Both the position numbers and the translations under genes were made by a program. Below the pieces are notes generated by a model. The model did no database searches and was not told where the DNA came from. It worked only from the letters and a program-made list of their open reading frames with translations. Below, piece after piece: positions 7,514 to 16,668 of a DNA stretch of 64,000 nucleotides (its first letter is position 1; each line of letters opens with the position of its first letter). Source of the stretch: Candidatus Zixiibacteriota bacterium (lineage in GTDB: Bacteria > Zixibacteria > MSB-5A5 > GN15 > FEB-12); NCBI GenBank assembly GCA_035380245.1, contig DAOSXA010000001.1, positions 406,069-470,068 of the forward strand, given 5' to 3'.

Positions 7514-9793
7514 ATGAGATGGAGTATCCGCAATCAGATCATGTTACCAGGTATCGTTAGTCTGATTGTCTTGATAGGCACCGTAACCTATTTCTATTTC
7601 AGCTCCAAAACAGAGTTTTTACACAACAGCGAAGTATTGATCAGCAACGCCACGAAACAATACGCTGAAAAGTTGGAATTTCCCCTTATGGGTCAGGAGA
7701 TGATGTTTTTCAATCTGACTCGGGAAGACATTTTTGGATATGTCATTGAATTCAACGCCACCATTGACTTTCACGATGAGATAACCCGGAAAATTAACTC
7801 AATGCCGGGGGTACTGGCCTGGGCGCTGGTGACATTGGACGGTACAGTTGTTGACCTGGAAAAAAGTAATCAACTCGAAGGTTATGCGAATGACCTGATC
7901 GGTCAAAAGTTACCGGAATTCGAATATTACAACCGTCACGACACTACCATTATCCACTACGGCTGGAGCCCCATGCTCAGCCGCTGGGGAGCGCAATATC
8001 CGACTACGACCGTCTTTTGTTATCCGACAAAATCCACCTCAGGAGAAAAGAACGGTTATTTCATGGCTTTCATGGACTTTGCACCGATCCACCAGCTTGT
8101 TAAGGACTGCTCGAAAACACTGGCGGATTATAAATACGATCAAGCCTGCGTGTATTTACTGTTCGCTCAATCAAACGAAGTCGCGGCTTCCGTCGAAGCC
8201 GGTGATAATGTCCTTACCGACGCTGATTTGACTCTCCTGGCTAATTACGGCATGACTCATCGGCAGAAACAGACAACCATCATCAATGAACTTAATCTCA
8301 GCCGCGGCGGAGCCTTTGTTTGCACATCGGCCATTGGGACTGAAGATCCAAACAGCCCCGGTATGTTCGATCACTGGCGACCTTCTCTTGTTACCGTTAT
8401 CCCCGACGAACAAGTTCTGGCGGGTCTTAAACGAAACCTGTTCATCGACCTGGGCATAGGCGCCGGTTTGTTTATCCTGCTGTTGGGTTTGAATCGCTAT
8501 ACCGCACGGCGTATTTCCCGTCGTATCAACAGAATATCATCAACTGCGCGCGCTATGTCGATCGGCGAAGTGGACCACAATCTGGCTGCAACCTCAAATG
8601 ACGAACTGGGAGATCTGGCCGTATCGTTCGCAGCCCTCCGAGATTATCTGTGGCGATTGGCGCACTCCGCCGAAGCCATCGCCGATAACAATCTGGCCAT
8701 TGAAATCCCAACGATGTCGGAGTCCGATGTCCTGGGACAAGCCTTCGCCAAAATGCTTCACAACTTCCGGACTATGGTGCAACAGATAAAATCCGATGCC
8801 GCAGCTCTGTTGAAGATTTCACAAAGGATCGGGACGGCCAGTGAACAACTTTCAGAGGGCGCGACTCTGGTCTACGGCTCTATCAATACCTCAGCTTCCG
8901 CTTCGGAAGAGATCAGCACCAACATGAACGTAGTGGCATCAGCGGTAAAGGAGAATTCTCTCCATATCGAGGAACTATCAACGGCAGCCGCCAATATGTC
9001 CAGTTCCGTAAAAGGGGTATCATCCGCGGTTCATGAGATAAGCAGCGCTATGGACGAGGTTACTCGGAATTCAGATGCTACCGCCAGCATTGCCGGTGAC
9101 GCGGACCGCACGGCTCGGTCGGCCAAGGAAAAAATGGATTCACTCGCTGCCAACGCCCGGGCAATCGACAAGATTGTCGGATCGATTACCGACATTGCCG
9201 ACCAGACCAACCTGCTGGCTCTTAACGCCGCCATCGAGGCCGCTTCAGCCGGAGAGGCCGGTCGAGGCTTCGCCGTGGTCGCCAATGAAGTCAAGGAACT
9301 GGCCAAACAAACGGCAATGGCCACCGCTGAGATTACCTCACAGGTGCGGTCGATGCAATCCGATACTGATGAAGCAGTTGAAGCTATCGCAAAAATCCTC
9401 GAAGTTACGGAACAGATCAACAGCCTTTCGGCTGAAGTCGCTCATGCCATCGAGAACCAAAGCACTGCCATCAACAATATCTCCGGTTCGATTTCGGGCA
9501 GTGCGTCCGGAGCCGAATCGGTTTCCAACAACGCCCGTGAACTGGCCCACGGTACTATCGAGATTTCTCGTTCTGTCGATGAGACTTCCAGCGGCGCTAC
9601 CGGTATCGCTCGGAACGTAGCCAGAACGGCCAATGTCACTGAGAATATGAATGTCTCTATTCGTGATCTCTCAGATATTGCTCTGACTCTTAACGGCCAG
9701 GCCGAGGGATTAACCGGTCTGGTGGCACAGTTCGACCTCGGCAGCCACTGTCAACATTCAGAAGAAAAAACAGAAGAGCCGATTCTCATATAA
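7514..9793 (+). CDS. methyl-accepting chemotaxis protein
   Basis: This receptor of about 759 residues senses an envelope signal and controls a CheA kinase. It has TM1 at about 10-30 and a large periplasmic sensor (about 31-305) with no obvious Cache motif that I can name. TM2 (about 308-326) leads to a HAMP domain, then a second HAMP-like unit (SAEAIADNNLAIEIP). The long cytoplasmic coiled coil has the invariant hairpin tip DQTNLLALNAAIEAASAGE (about 562-580) and GRGFAVVANEVKELA. ATG 7514 is preferred because GTGGAG (7501-7506) precedes it at normal spacing; the longer TTG frame from 7454 lacks one. No CheR-docking pentapeptide ends the protein. No other chemotaxis gene is in the window. Confidence 0.95.
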   Translation: MRWSIRNQIMLPGIVSLIVLIGTVTYFYFSSKTEFLHNSEVLISNATKQYAEKLEFPLMGQEMMFFNLTREDIFGYVIEFNATIDFHDEITRKINSMPGVLAWALVTLDGTVVDLEKSNQLEGYANDLIGQKLPEFEYYNRHDTTIIHYGWSPMLSRWGAQYPTTTVFCYPTKSTSGEKNGYFMAFMDFAPIHQLVKDCSKTLADYKYDQACVYLLFAQSNEVAASVEAGDNVLTDADLTLLANYGMTHRQKQTTIINELNLSRGGAFVCTSAIGTEDPNSPGMFDHWRPSLVTVIPDEQVLAGLKRNLFIDLGIGAGLFILLLGLNRYTARRISRRINRISSTARAMSIGEVDHNLAATSNDELGDLAVSFAALRDYLWRLAHSAEAIADNNLAIEIPTMSESDVLGQAFAKMLHNFRTMVQQIKSDAAALLKISQRIGTASEQLSEGATLVYGSINTSASASEEISTNMNVVASAVKENSLHIEELSTAAANMSSSVKGVSSAVHEISSAMDEVTRNSDATASIAGDADRTARSAKEKMDSLAANARAIDKIVGSITDIADQTNLLALNAAIEAASAGEAGRGFAVVANEVKELAKQTAMATAEITSQVRSMQSDTDEAVEAIAKILEVTEQINSLSAEVAHAIENQSTAINNISGSISGSASGAESVSNNARELAHGTIEISRSVDETSSGATGIARNVARTANVTENMNVSIRDLSDIALTLNGQAEGLTGLVAQFDLGSHCQHSEEKTEEPILI

Positions 9794-9805
9794 GAACCGG
9801 CTCTT
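9774..9805 (+). terminator. hairpin overlapping receptor stop codon
   Basis: AAGAGCCG (9774-9781) pairs with CGGCTCTT (9798-9805), with TTCT/AGAA continuing the stem. It spans the stop codon of the chemotaxis receptor and may serve both convergent genes. Confidence 0.55.
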
Positions 9806-9835
9806 TATCGAACTATAATTTATAGTTACGAGTTA

Positions 9836-10399
9836 TTATCCACCCAACTCAGCGGCATACCAGCTACCACCGTAACGAAAAAGCCGTAACTTATAGGTAG
9901 TGTCGCCCCGGACAATCACCACTTCCCCAAAATCGGAATGAAGACCGCTGCGGGTTTGAGTTTCGATTTCGGTTATCTCTTCGTCTCCGAATTCATCCAT
10001 GCCGATATCGACAAGATTCAGTTGGTCCGGAGTAGTGGACTTGAAACGCGCCATGAATCGTCGGACTTGTTCTTCGTAGTGTTTCCGATGCTTCTCTTCG
10101 AGTTGCAATCTGAGCTGGTCGGTCGGTTTAGAAAATCCTTTCGAGGAACGTAATTTCATCACGTACTCGAACGGTGTTACAGCCTTCATCAAACCTTCCT
10201 CGTTACCCGCCCGAGCCTGCTCCAGCAACCAGGCAGCGAACTCGACACGGTTGTCAAACGAAGCCGTTACGGACGGCATTGGTGATTCGGCTGTTTTCCC
10301 TTGTTTATTCGCATCCGGTGAAGCCTCTTTCTGACCACAGGCAACGGCCATGACCAGAGACAGCGCCAATAATGTTCTGACAATACGCAACATGTTCAA
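9836..10399 (-). CDS. hypothetical lipoprotein
   Basis: This 187-residue protein has a lipoprotein signal (LVMAVACGQK, lipidated Cys about 22) and a charged linker. The mature part is alpha-beta: an amphipathic helix (FAAWLLEQARAGNEEGLMKAV), a basic/acidic helical stretch rich in KHRKHYEEQVRRFM, and a C-terminal beta region ending LFRYGGSWYAAELGG. The last part resembles the closing strands of small NTF2/DUF4878-like lipoproteins, but the match is too weak to name. No operon partner is evident. Confidence 0.7.
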   Translation of the reverse strand: MNMLRIVRTLLALSLVMAVACGQKEASPDANKQGKTAESPMPSVTASFDNRVEFAAWLLEQARAGNEEGLMKAVTPFEYVMKLRSSKGFSKPTDQLRLQLEEKHRKHYEEQVRRFMARFKSTTPDQLNLVDIGMDEFGDEEITEIETQTRSGLHSDFGEVVIVRGDTTYKLRLFRYGGSWYAAELGG

Positions 10400-10594
10400 T
10401 CAATCTCCTCGAATCGACCCTTGAAGAAACGAAGCATTTCCGGTTCACAGACTAACTTGAGTCCTTTGGCCTTATCGACGTTCTCGGTAACATCAATATA
10501 TGAAACAGACATATTCATATTGTTAATAAATCCGGTTCCCCGGGTCAGGCCACAAGGATAAGTAATGCGATCTTAATTGTCAACGAAGGGTCAA

Positions 10595-11569
10595 TCAACG
10601 ACTTGACCAGTGATAGACGGTACCGCTCTCACCGACTACGTAGGCAGTATGGTCCTTACTCATCCAGACTCCCCGAAAGTTGATTTCCAGATCATCCTCG
10701 GAAACGCTGGACCAGGTGCTGCCGTTGTAGAAAACAGCCGCGCCGTTATCACCAACTGCCAGGGCTACAGTTCGATAGCGACCTGAAACTGCGCGTAAAT
10801 CATGAATGGTCGGCGAGGTTTGACGGGACAGGGTGCGCCCATTGAAGTGAACGATCAGACCGTCAGTACCGACCGCGAACAGGTCGTTCCAGCAGTCTCC
10901 CCAAATGCTCTGGATATACCCGCCCGAAGCAACGCCGAGGAAGTCCCATTCGTCTCCGTCGTAATGCGCCAGACCGTGACCGCGTGCCACTGTCAGGAAG
11001 GTCTGCTTGAGGTCAAGACCGGGATGCACTAGCACTTGCCCACCCCAGCCGGCAGCGAGGGTTGAAGAGTTGCTGCTCGGTATGAGTTGCCAGGCGCCAT
11101 CGGTGTATTCCATGACGGTTCCCATATCTCCGGCCAGCATGAGGTGTCCTTCGTCGTCGCTCCAAATGGAACGAAGGGTGACAAAGCTGCTGACGCTCGT
11201 GTCGCTCCAGGAAACGCCATCGTAGTGCAGGATCGTGCCATTGGCGCCCACGGCAAAAATGTTGTTCGCCGAACCGACCCAGACGTCGTATAGATCCGTT
11301 TCGACCGGGACATCGACGATGTGCCACGCACCGTCGGAGTTGGTCAACACCGTCCCTTCCGCCCCCACTGCGTATATCAAGTCGTTCGAAGCACCATCGA
11401 TGGCGTTAAGGTCGGCGCTGGTCAAAGAATCCATAAGCACCCAGCCTTCGGCATGGGAGCTTTCAGTGATTTGACATGAGGTAATAACTATCGAAGCACA
11501 AAGTATCGTTACTCCCAATACGATTAGTCGCAATGTGGACACACTGCTGATCCATCGGGTACTCGGCAA
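10595..11569 (-). CDS. seven-repeat beta-propeller lipoprotein
   Basis: This 324-residue protein has a long signal sequence ending IVITSC (lipidated Cys about 32). About seven repeats of roughly 40 residues follow, each of the form L-x-x-V/I-W-x(4-6)-N-x-I-F/Y-A-V-G-x-x-G-T-I/V-x-H/Y-x-D-G-x-W, for example LYDVWVGSANNIFAVG and FRGVWMSKDHTAYVVG. Seven units predict one closed beta-propeller. Repeat 4 is degenerate. Related repeats occur in secreted propellers of many Gram-negative lineages; the ligand is unknown. TTG 11569 is chosen because AGGAG is 8 nt upstream. Confidence 0.75.
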   Translation of the reverse strand: MPSTRWISSVSTLRLIVLGVTILCASIVITSCQITESSHAEGWVLMDSLTSADLNAIDGASNDLIYAVGAEGTVLTNSDGAWHIVDVPVETDLYDVWVGSANNIFAVGANGTILHYDGVSWSDTSVSSFVTLRSIWSDDEGHLMLAGDMGTVMEYTDGAWQLIPSSNSSTLAAGWGGQVLVHPGLDLKQTFLTVARGHGLAHYDGDEWDFLGVASGGYIQSIWGDCWNDLFAVGTDGLIVHFNGRTLSRQTSPTIHDLRAVSGRYRTVALAVGDNGAAVFYNGSTWSSVSEDDLEINFRGVWMSKDHTAYVVGESGTVYHWSSR

Positions 11570-11635
11570 AGATTATTCTCCTGATTCCGGTAATCGATCC
11601 AACCAGAGCGTTCAGCTTATCCAATAAGTTATGCC

Positions 11636-11664
11636 TTGATAGTAGACGGCGCAATCTATATCAT
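11636..11664 (+). promoter_or_regulatory. promoter abutting the start codon (leaderless candidate)
   Basis: TTGATA (11636-11641), a 17-bp spacer and TATCAT (11659-11664), only five bases before the ATG at 11670. Transcription would begin at or next to the start codon. No Shine-Dalgarno sequence is present. Confidence 0.5.
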
Positions 11665-11669
11665 GCGGC

Positions 11670-12395
11670 ATGATACTCCGGCCAACGTTTGTGGGAATTG
11701 TATTATTACTTCTTGCACTGGCGCCTGCCACCGGTGCGATTGGACCACTCGGATTCAAGCTCGGGACCTCGCTGTCAAATTATCACGGTGACGGAACCGG
11801 CGACAATCCAGGTCTGCTGGCCGGTTTCGAGATCGGCGTCTCCGAGGAAAAGAAGTTGGCGGAAGGGGCATTTGGACAATTGGAGTTGCTCTTCGTCTCA
11901 CACGGTGGAACCCGAGAGTACGACTATCTCGCACCCGAGGGTGCGATTCATTTCAAGGAATCGCTCAGGTTGTTCTCTCTGCAACTATCGGCCTCTCTTC
12001 GGCTCGGCTTTCCATCAGAACGTTTGGAGAAATACAGCGCGCTTGTGGGGGCAGGTTTCTCAATCACTCCCTATGGTTATGCCGATGTTGACTGGTCCTG
12101 GCCTGAGAGTCCCTCAGATAAAACCGGCCAGACATCGGGTCCGATAGATAATCTTGGCTGCTCCAGCCTCTTTGTCACCGGCGGACTTCAGCGTGATCTG
12201 CGCCTGTTCAACCGGGGTGCTTTCATTGAGTTGAGATACACAGTTAACTTCGCGAGCGACTTCAACAACGACAACATCTCCCCTGGTCCAGGTACGTCGT
12301 ACAACGGCTCCTGGTATGTACTCGACAGTCACAATAACGATGCGGCCGATCTTACCGGCGGCCAGCTTACTCTATCAATCGGTTTCCGTCCGTAG
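11670..12395 (+). CDS. outer-membrane beta-barrel protein
   Basis: This 241-residue protein has a signal peptide (about 1-22, ending ATGA) and a mature chain of alternating amphipathic strands typical of eight-stranded barrels (OMP_b-brl/PorT-like). Examples are PLGFKLGTSLSNYHG, QLELLFVSHGGTREY, RLFSLQLSASLRLGF, LVGAGFSITPYG, FIELRYTVNFASDF and the final GGQLTLSIGFRP, which ends in an aromatic-rich strand. It would sit in the outer membrane; its role is unknown. A lipoprotein gene follows after 9 nt, so the two are probably co-translated partners. There is no ribosome-binding site, in line with the leaderless promoter. Confidence 0.75.
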   Translation: MILRPTFVGIVLLLLALAPATGAIGPLGFKLGTSLSNYHGDGTGDNPGLLAGFEIGVSEEKKLAEGAFGQLELLFVSHGGTREYDYLAPEGAIHFKESLRLFSLQLSASLRLGFPSERLEKYSALVGAGFSITPYGYADVDWSWPESPSDKTGQTSGPIDNLGCSSLFVTGGLQRDLRLFNRGAFIELRYTVNFASDFNNDNISPGPGTSYNGSWYVLDSHNNDAADLTGGQLTLSIGFRP

Positions 12396-12404
12396 GGTGT
12401 GATC

Positions 12405-13073
12405 ATGACTGGGAAAATAACTATTGCCGGTTCGATCGCTTTATTGCTTGGGATTATCCTGATCGCGGGTTGCTCGGTCAAACGCGTGACGATTAGACCG
12501 GATCAAATCCCCGAGCACGCCGACAAGAAATTCGTCAGTCTGGTGCGCATGGCTGATCTCGTCGGCGCCGTGGTCGAAACCGACACAACCGGTGGGGCGC
12601 AGACCGCCTCGGAGGAAGAGTCGAACCTGGTGCTGGTAAAGTTCGATCAGGGCTCAGGCAAAATCGACCCGAACGACTGGTCGGTCGCCGGCCGGACCGG
12701 AGACTCCTCGTTCAGCCGACTAATGGAAAATATCCAATACCTTCAATTCCGTCAGATTAATCACGGCACTCGTTACATGTGGCCCGACTCACTCAAGATG
12801 TGTATGGTCGACACTACCTGTGACGAGGAAATGATCGACCCCGGCGTCAATCCCTGCTGGGAGCGAGTGAAGTTCGGTCGTGGAGGTGGTCGTTATGACG
12901 CCTCGCGGGATTTACTGACAGGCGTATCGGATAAGGATAATCCGATAGAGATAGCTCCCTCGGATATCCGTATAGCGGAATACAGCTACTTCGATAAAAT
13001 GGATGCTGCCCGTAAAGCTACCTTACTGGGAGCCCTGGGCATGTTGCTCCTCGGCTTCTCGCAGACGTTCTAA
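12405..13073 (+). CDS. hypothetical lipoprotein, partner of the beta-barrel
   Basis: This protein of about 222 residues has a lipoprotein signal ending LIAGCS (lipidated Cys about 23). I do not recognise the mature domain. It contains an acidic segment, a Cys-containing central loop (CMVDTTCDEEMIDPGVNPCW) and a C-terminal hydrophobic helix (KATLLGALGMLLLGFSQTF) that may contact a membrane. ATG 12405 is selected over GTG 12399 because AGGG (12394-12397) is 7 nt before it. The 9-nt gap to the barrel gene indicates translational coupling. Confidence 0.7.
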   Translation: MTGKITIAGSIALLLGIILIAGCSVKRVTIRPDQIPEHADKKFVSLVRMADLVGAVVETDTTGGAQTASEEESNLVLVKFDQGSGKIDPNDWSVAGRTGDSSFSRLMENIQYLQFRQINHGTRYMWPDSLKMCMVDTTCDEEMIDPGVNPCWERVKFGRGGGRYDASRDLLTGVSDKDNPIEIAPSDIRIAEYSYFDKMDAARKATLLGALGMLLLGFSQTF

Positions 13074-13105
13074 TCGCGGCGAACGAATCAACCACGCCCC
13101 GGTGG

Positions 13106-13125
13106 CCAACCCGTCCACGGGTTGG
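13106..13125. repeat. palindromic module B (CCAACCCGT arms)
   Basis: CCAACCCGT and ACGGGTTGG are perfect inverted arms around CC. The same module with CCCACCCGT or CCCGCCCGT arms recurs at 19597, 21443 and 22588. Confidence 0.75.
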
Positions 13126-13151
13126 ATAAGAGATCATAGCAACAACACAAT

Positions 13152-13178
13152 GGCATGTCTCGGAGAGACATGCCCTAC
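13152..13178. repeat. palindromic module A, T:A stem variant
   Basis: GGCATGTCTC pairs with GAGACATGCC around a short GGA/CGG loop, followed by CTAC. Other copies carry G:C or C:G at the fifth stem position (20985, 22434, 22671, 62714). Confidence 0.8.
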
Positions 13179-13231
13179 TGCAGAGGCTGACGGGACGTCT
13201 ACCGCCCATGTATCGTTAATATCACAACAAA

Positions 13232-13260
13232 ACCGGGCTGCTCTGATCGAGCAACCCGGT
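13232..13260 (-). terminator. rho-independent terminator after secF
   Basis: On the minus strand ACCGGG-TTGCTC pairs with GAGCAG-CCCGGT (13260-13232), followed by TTTTG, 30 nt downstream of the secF stop codon. Confidence 0.8.
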
Positions 13261-13289
13261 CTTCGTATATCGACAATCTAAAATATCGA

Positions 13290-14219
13290 TCAGTTCTTGA
13301 AACGGCGCGGGTGACGGGCTTCCCATTCCACGACGATCGGGCTGGCCACGAACACCGAGCTGTACGTACCGACGATAATCCCCAGGATTAGCGCCAGAGC
13401 AAACGTGCGGAGCACTTCACCGCCAAAGAAAAACAACGTCCCGACCACAAGCAATGTAGTCAACGAGGTATTAATTGTCCGTGAAAGCACCTCGTTGATC
13501 GAGGCATTCACGGCAGCAGCGAACTGCCCCTTGGTGCGGAAGTGCTTCAGGTTTTCACGAATCCGGTCATACACAACCACCGTATCGGTGAGTGAATAAC
13601 CGGCCAGGGTGAGCAAGGCGGTCACCAGCAACAGGTCGAACTCGACCCCCAACAGATAGGTTAATCCCAGTACCGCCAATACATCGTGGAAAGTTGCGAT
13701 CGTTGCCGCAACTCCCGAACGGAAATCGAACCGGATCCAGATGTAGACAATGATGCCGCACAGCGACAGGAGCACCGCCCACTGGGCATCCTTACGCAAA
13801 GTCTCACCGACGGCCGGACCGATAATATGTTCCGATTCGACCGTGAACGGGTTGTCGGTAAAGGCGGCTGCGATATCATTGCGCAACTGAGCGGCTCTTT
13901 CCTTACCCTGAGCCTCGGACTCCGGCCGCTTGATTTTAATGATGAAGGCATTCTCTTTTTCGAAGCTCTTCAGTTCGGTAATCTTGGCATCCGGGAAATC
14001 CGAACTGAGAGCGGACCGGAGAGCATCAATTTGTACCGGTTGATCGAAATAACCGTAGACCAGGTTACCGCCGGCGAAGTCAATCCCCAGGTTCCCTTTG
14101 CCGGAAGCGATCATAACAAAGGCGAAAACGCCTATGGCAATCAGCGCCAAAGAAATCACAAAGGCGATCTTTCGGGCACCGATAAAGTCGATGTTGGTAT
14201 CACCAATAATCCTAAACAT
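13290..14219 (-). CDS. secF: protein translocase subunit SecF
   Basis: This 309-residue inner-membrane protein is the SecF half of the SecDF complex, which uses the proton-motive force to help pull proteins through SecYEG. It has an N-terminal TM helix (ARKIAFVISLALIAIGVF), a periplasmic domain opening with GIDFAGGN, and five further helices. These carry RFDFRSGVAATIATFHDVLAVLGL and the family signature SLTDTVVVYDRIREN. Length is normal. It lies 18 nt after secD and shares its transcript, which ends at the 13232-13260 hairpin. Confidence 0.97.
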   Translation of the reverse strand: MFRIIGDTNIDFIGARKIAFVISLALIAIGVFAFVMIASGKGNLGIDFAGGNLVYGYFDQPVQIDALRSALSSDFPDAKITELKSFEKENAFIIKIKRPESEAQGKERAAQLRNDIAAAFTDNPFTVESEHIIGPAVGETLRKDAQWAVLLSLCGIIVYIWIRFDFRSGVAATIATFHDVLAVLGLTYLLGVEFDLLLVTALLTLAGYSLTDTVVVYDRIRENLKHFRTKGQFAAAVNASINEVLSRTINTSLTTLLVVGTLFFFGGEVLRTFALALILGIIVGTYSSVFVASPIVVEWEARHPRRFKN

Positions 14220-14237
14220 GGTTTTGGCACCCTTTCG

Positions 14238-15941
14238 TTAAATACTCAGCGTACGATAGCCTTTGCGAATGTCAAACACCTGCTTGGTAATGACAAACGC
14301 CGTGTACAGCGAAATAACAATACCCCAGAACAACGTCACCGCAAAACCCTTGATGGGTCCTGAGCCGAGCAGGAACAGGGCTCCGGCCGTAATCAGGGTA
14401 GTGACGTGGGAATCGAAAATCGCCACAAAGGCTCGATCATAACCGGCATCGATTGAGGCTCGAACCGTCTTACCGGTTCGCAATTCCTCTCGGATACGCT
14501 CGAAAATAAGAATGTTCGAGTCGACCGACATACCGATCGTCAAAATGATACCGGCGATACCGGGCATGGTCAACGTCGCTCCCAGGGCATCCAATACGGC
14601 CAGCAGGAAGAAGATGTTGAAAAGCAGACCGATATCGGCAATAATCCCCGACAGGCGGTAATAAATGGCAATAAACAAAAGCACCAGGACCAGACCGAGC
14701 AATGACGAGTAAAATCCCTTCTTGATCGAATCTGCTCCGAGCGAAGCCCCCACGACGTTTTTCTCGATAATCTCCACCGGGGCCGGAAGAGCACCGGCCT
14801 TGAGTACGATCTCCATATTACGAGCGTCCTCAAAAGAGGCCGAGCTTCCCATGGTGATCTGTCCCCGCTGGCGGATCTTGCTGTTAATAATCGGGGCCGA
14901 TTCGACGCGGTTGTCCAAAACAATCGCCAACGGCTTATCGATATTAGCGCCGGTCAACTGCGAGAAGCGAGCGGCTCCCTGTCCGGAGAGCTGGAAATTA
15001 ACCACATGCGCACCCATGTTGTCGGTCGCAAGTGCGATATTTTCGAGGAACTTGCCCAGGAACTGAACCTTGCGCTTGAGCATGTACAGCATATAGACCT
15101 GCTTGCTGTTGCGCGTCTCGATACGAGTCGACCAGGCAAATTCAACATCGATCGGAATGAGCGATGCAACCGAAGGATCGTTCAGCCACTGATCGACCTT
15201 CTCTTTATCGTTCTTGGAAACGGCAAAGGCCGGCCAGTTGGTGTTGGTCCGACTCGAATAAAGCGCCCATTCCAGACGGGAGGTCAGCGGGAATTCGGTT
15301 TCGGCAGTCGAGGTATTCTCTTCGAAAGCAAACAGAGCAGCCGTATCGGAAACCGTATCTCCGAGCAGATCAGCCGCCAGATCGACTTCCTCGGTCACGG
15401 CTTCTTCACCCGCTTCGAGCCTGGCGCGTTCTTCATCGCTCAATTTCGAGATTTCGAGCGCCGAGATGGCTGAATCCAACCGCTGCAGGAGCACTGAAGC
15501 ATTATCCGGGGTTTCCATCAGCTTGAACTGAAGCAACGCCGTCTGACCGATCAACTCCTCAGCGCGTTCGGCGTCAGTGTAGCCGGGTAAATCGACAATG
15601 ATGCGTTCTCGACCTTGCTTAACGATGGTCGGCTCTGCCACACCCAAACCGTCAACACGGTTACGAATGATCTGCATGGCCCGGTCAACGGCATCGTCGC
15701 GCTGGGCATCATCGATCTCCTCCAGCTTAACACGCAATACCACGTGAATACCACCCTGGAGATCGAGACCCAGGCGGATAGCTTTTTGCTGCAGCGCAAG
15801 CAACTCACCAGGCTCATCGGTGGCCATCTTGGCTTTTGCGGTGTCGTCCATCGACCACAACCGGAAGGTATCCCACAGGGCAAACAGGGATCCTAAGATC
15901 AGGATTATGGTCAGGCCGACACGCCAGTTTTTCATGGACAT
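14238..15941 (-). CDS. secD: protein translocase subunit SecD
   Basis: This 567-residue protein has TM1 (WRVGLTIILILGSLFALW) and then the large periplasmic P1 domain starting with LGLDLQGGIHVVL. It ends with the five-helix membrane domain containing GMSVDSNILIFERIREELR, the RND-type proton path motif. It pairs with SecF to drive late steps of secretion. A roughly 60-residue acidic insert (about 180-240, AVTEEVDLAADLLGDTVSDT and following) lies in P1 and makes the protein somewhat longer than compact SecDs. Start ATG 15941 has AAAGGA 6 nt upstream. Confidence 0.97.
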   Translation of the reverse strand: MSMKNWRVGLTIILILGSLFALWDTFRLWSMDDTAKAKMATDEPGELLALQQKAIRLGLDLQGGIHVVLRVKLEEIDDAQRDDAVDRAMQIIRNRVDGLGVAEPTIVKQGRERIIVDLPGYTDAERAEELIGQTALLQFKLMETPDNASVLLQRLDSAISALEISKLSDEERARLEAGEEAVTEEVDLAADLLGDTVSDTAALFAFEENTSTAETEFPLTSRLEWALYSSRTNTNWPAFAVSKNDKEKVDQWLNDPSVASLIPIDVEFAWSTRIETRNSKQVYMLYMLKRKVQFLGKFLENIALATDNMGAHVVNFQLSGQGAARFSQLTGANIDKPLAIVLDNRVESAPIINSKIRQRGQITMGSSASFEDARNMEIVLKAGALPAPVEIIEKNVVGASLGADSIKKGFYSSLLGLVLVLLFIAIYYRLSGIIADIGLLFNIFFLLAVLDALGATLTMPGIAGIILTIGMSVDSNILIFERIREELRTGKTVRASIDAGYDRAFVAIFDSHVTTLITAGALFLLGSGPIKGFAVTLFWGIVISLYTAFVITKQVFDIRKGYRTLSI

Positions 15942-16037
15942 GGAAATTCCTTTCCAGCGTTAGTTTATTTTAATGATTCGTTCGTTTCCAGATGAAAGGT
16001 GATCCGCCAAACAGCGGCGAATCAAAACGGGGACACG

Positions 16038-16550
16038 TTAGCTCGTGCCGGAAGGACGGGCGCCGACAAGAGTGAATTGTCGGCCAAGGCTGGGTTTGAC
16101 CTGGGCACAACTGGCACAGGCAGTCGTACCTGTCGATCGCGTTGTCGTTTCGATCAAAACGACGTCTTCATTCCGTTCATCCAAAGGCGTGCGATCGTTG
16201 CTGTTGTTTGGTTTACTGAACTCAGCTGAAACCAAAAAGGCTACCGGACGGCAGTTAGGTTTGCCGGAAGGAGTCATGTTCTCCGAGGCATCTTTCGGGT
16301 CAGCCGGCTGGTCCGACTCTTCAAGCCGTACCAGATCAGCCGAGGGATCATCAACTATCACCACGACTGGTTCATCGACTGCTTTGGCTTTGTTGTCAAT
16401 CGTCACGGAAACCTGATCGACAACTATCAACCCGCTTATAACGAGACTGATTAAAGCCACTAACACAGTCGTAGCTTTTCCGGTTTCAACAGCTTTTTGG
16501 ATGAGTTTCTGCATACGTAAATCGCCGCGAATATAACTAAAAGCACCCAT
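16038..16550 (-). CDS. hypothetical single-span membrane protein
   Basis: I do not recognise this protein of up to 170 residues. It has one hydrophobic helix (TTVLVALISLVISGLIVV) near the N-terminus, then an acidic periplasmic region and a C-terminal CASC pair in a TTACASCAQVKPSL context. The start is uncertain: neither ATG 16550 nor ATG 16514 has a clear ribosome-binding site. It lies about 96 nt upstream of secD on the same strand and may share its transcript. The CxxC could bind metal or form a disulfide. Confidence 0.5.
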   Translation of the reverse strand: MGAFSYIRGDLRMQKLIQKAVETGKATTVLVALISLVISGLIVVDQVSVTIDNKAKAVDEPVVVIVDDPSADLVRLEESDQPADPKDASENMTPSGKPNCRPVAFLVSAEFSKPNNSNDRTPLDERNEDVVLIETTTRSTGTTACASCAQVKPSLGRQFTLVGARPSGTS

Positions 16551-16576
16551 AAGTCAATTCAATTCTCGTCCATCCC

Positions 16577-16606
16577 TTGACACGGGATCGACCCCACAGC
16601 TTATTA
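16577..16606 (+). promoter_or_regulatory. possible promoter of M16 protease gene
   Basis: TTGACA (16577-16582) is followed after 18 bp by TTATTA (16601-16606), about 60 nt before the protease start. The -10 match is weak. Confidence 0.35.
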
Positions 16607-16668
16607 TTGGCTTCAAGGAAGCCCCGCGGGGCCGGTTGTGAACATATTTGATATATCGGGAGAAAGTG

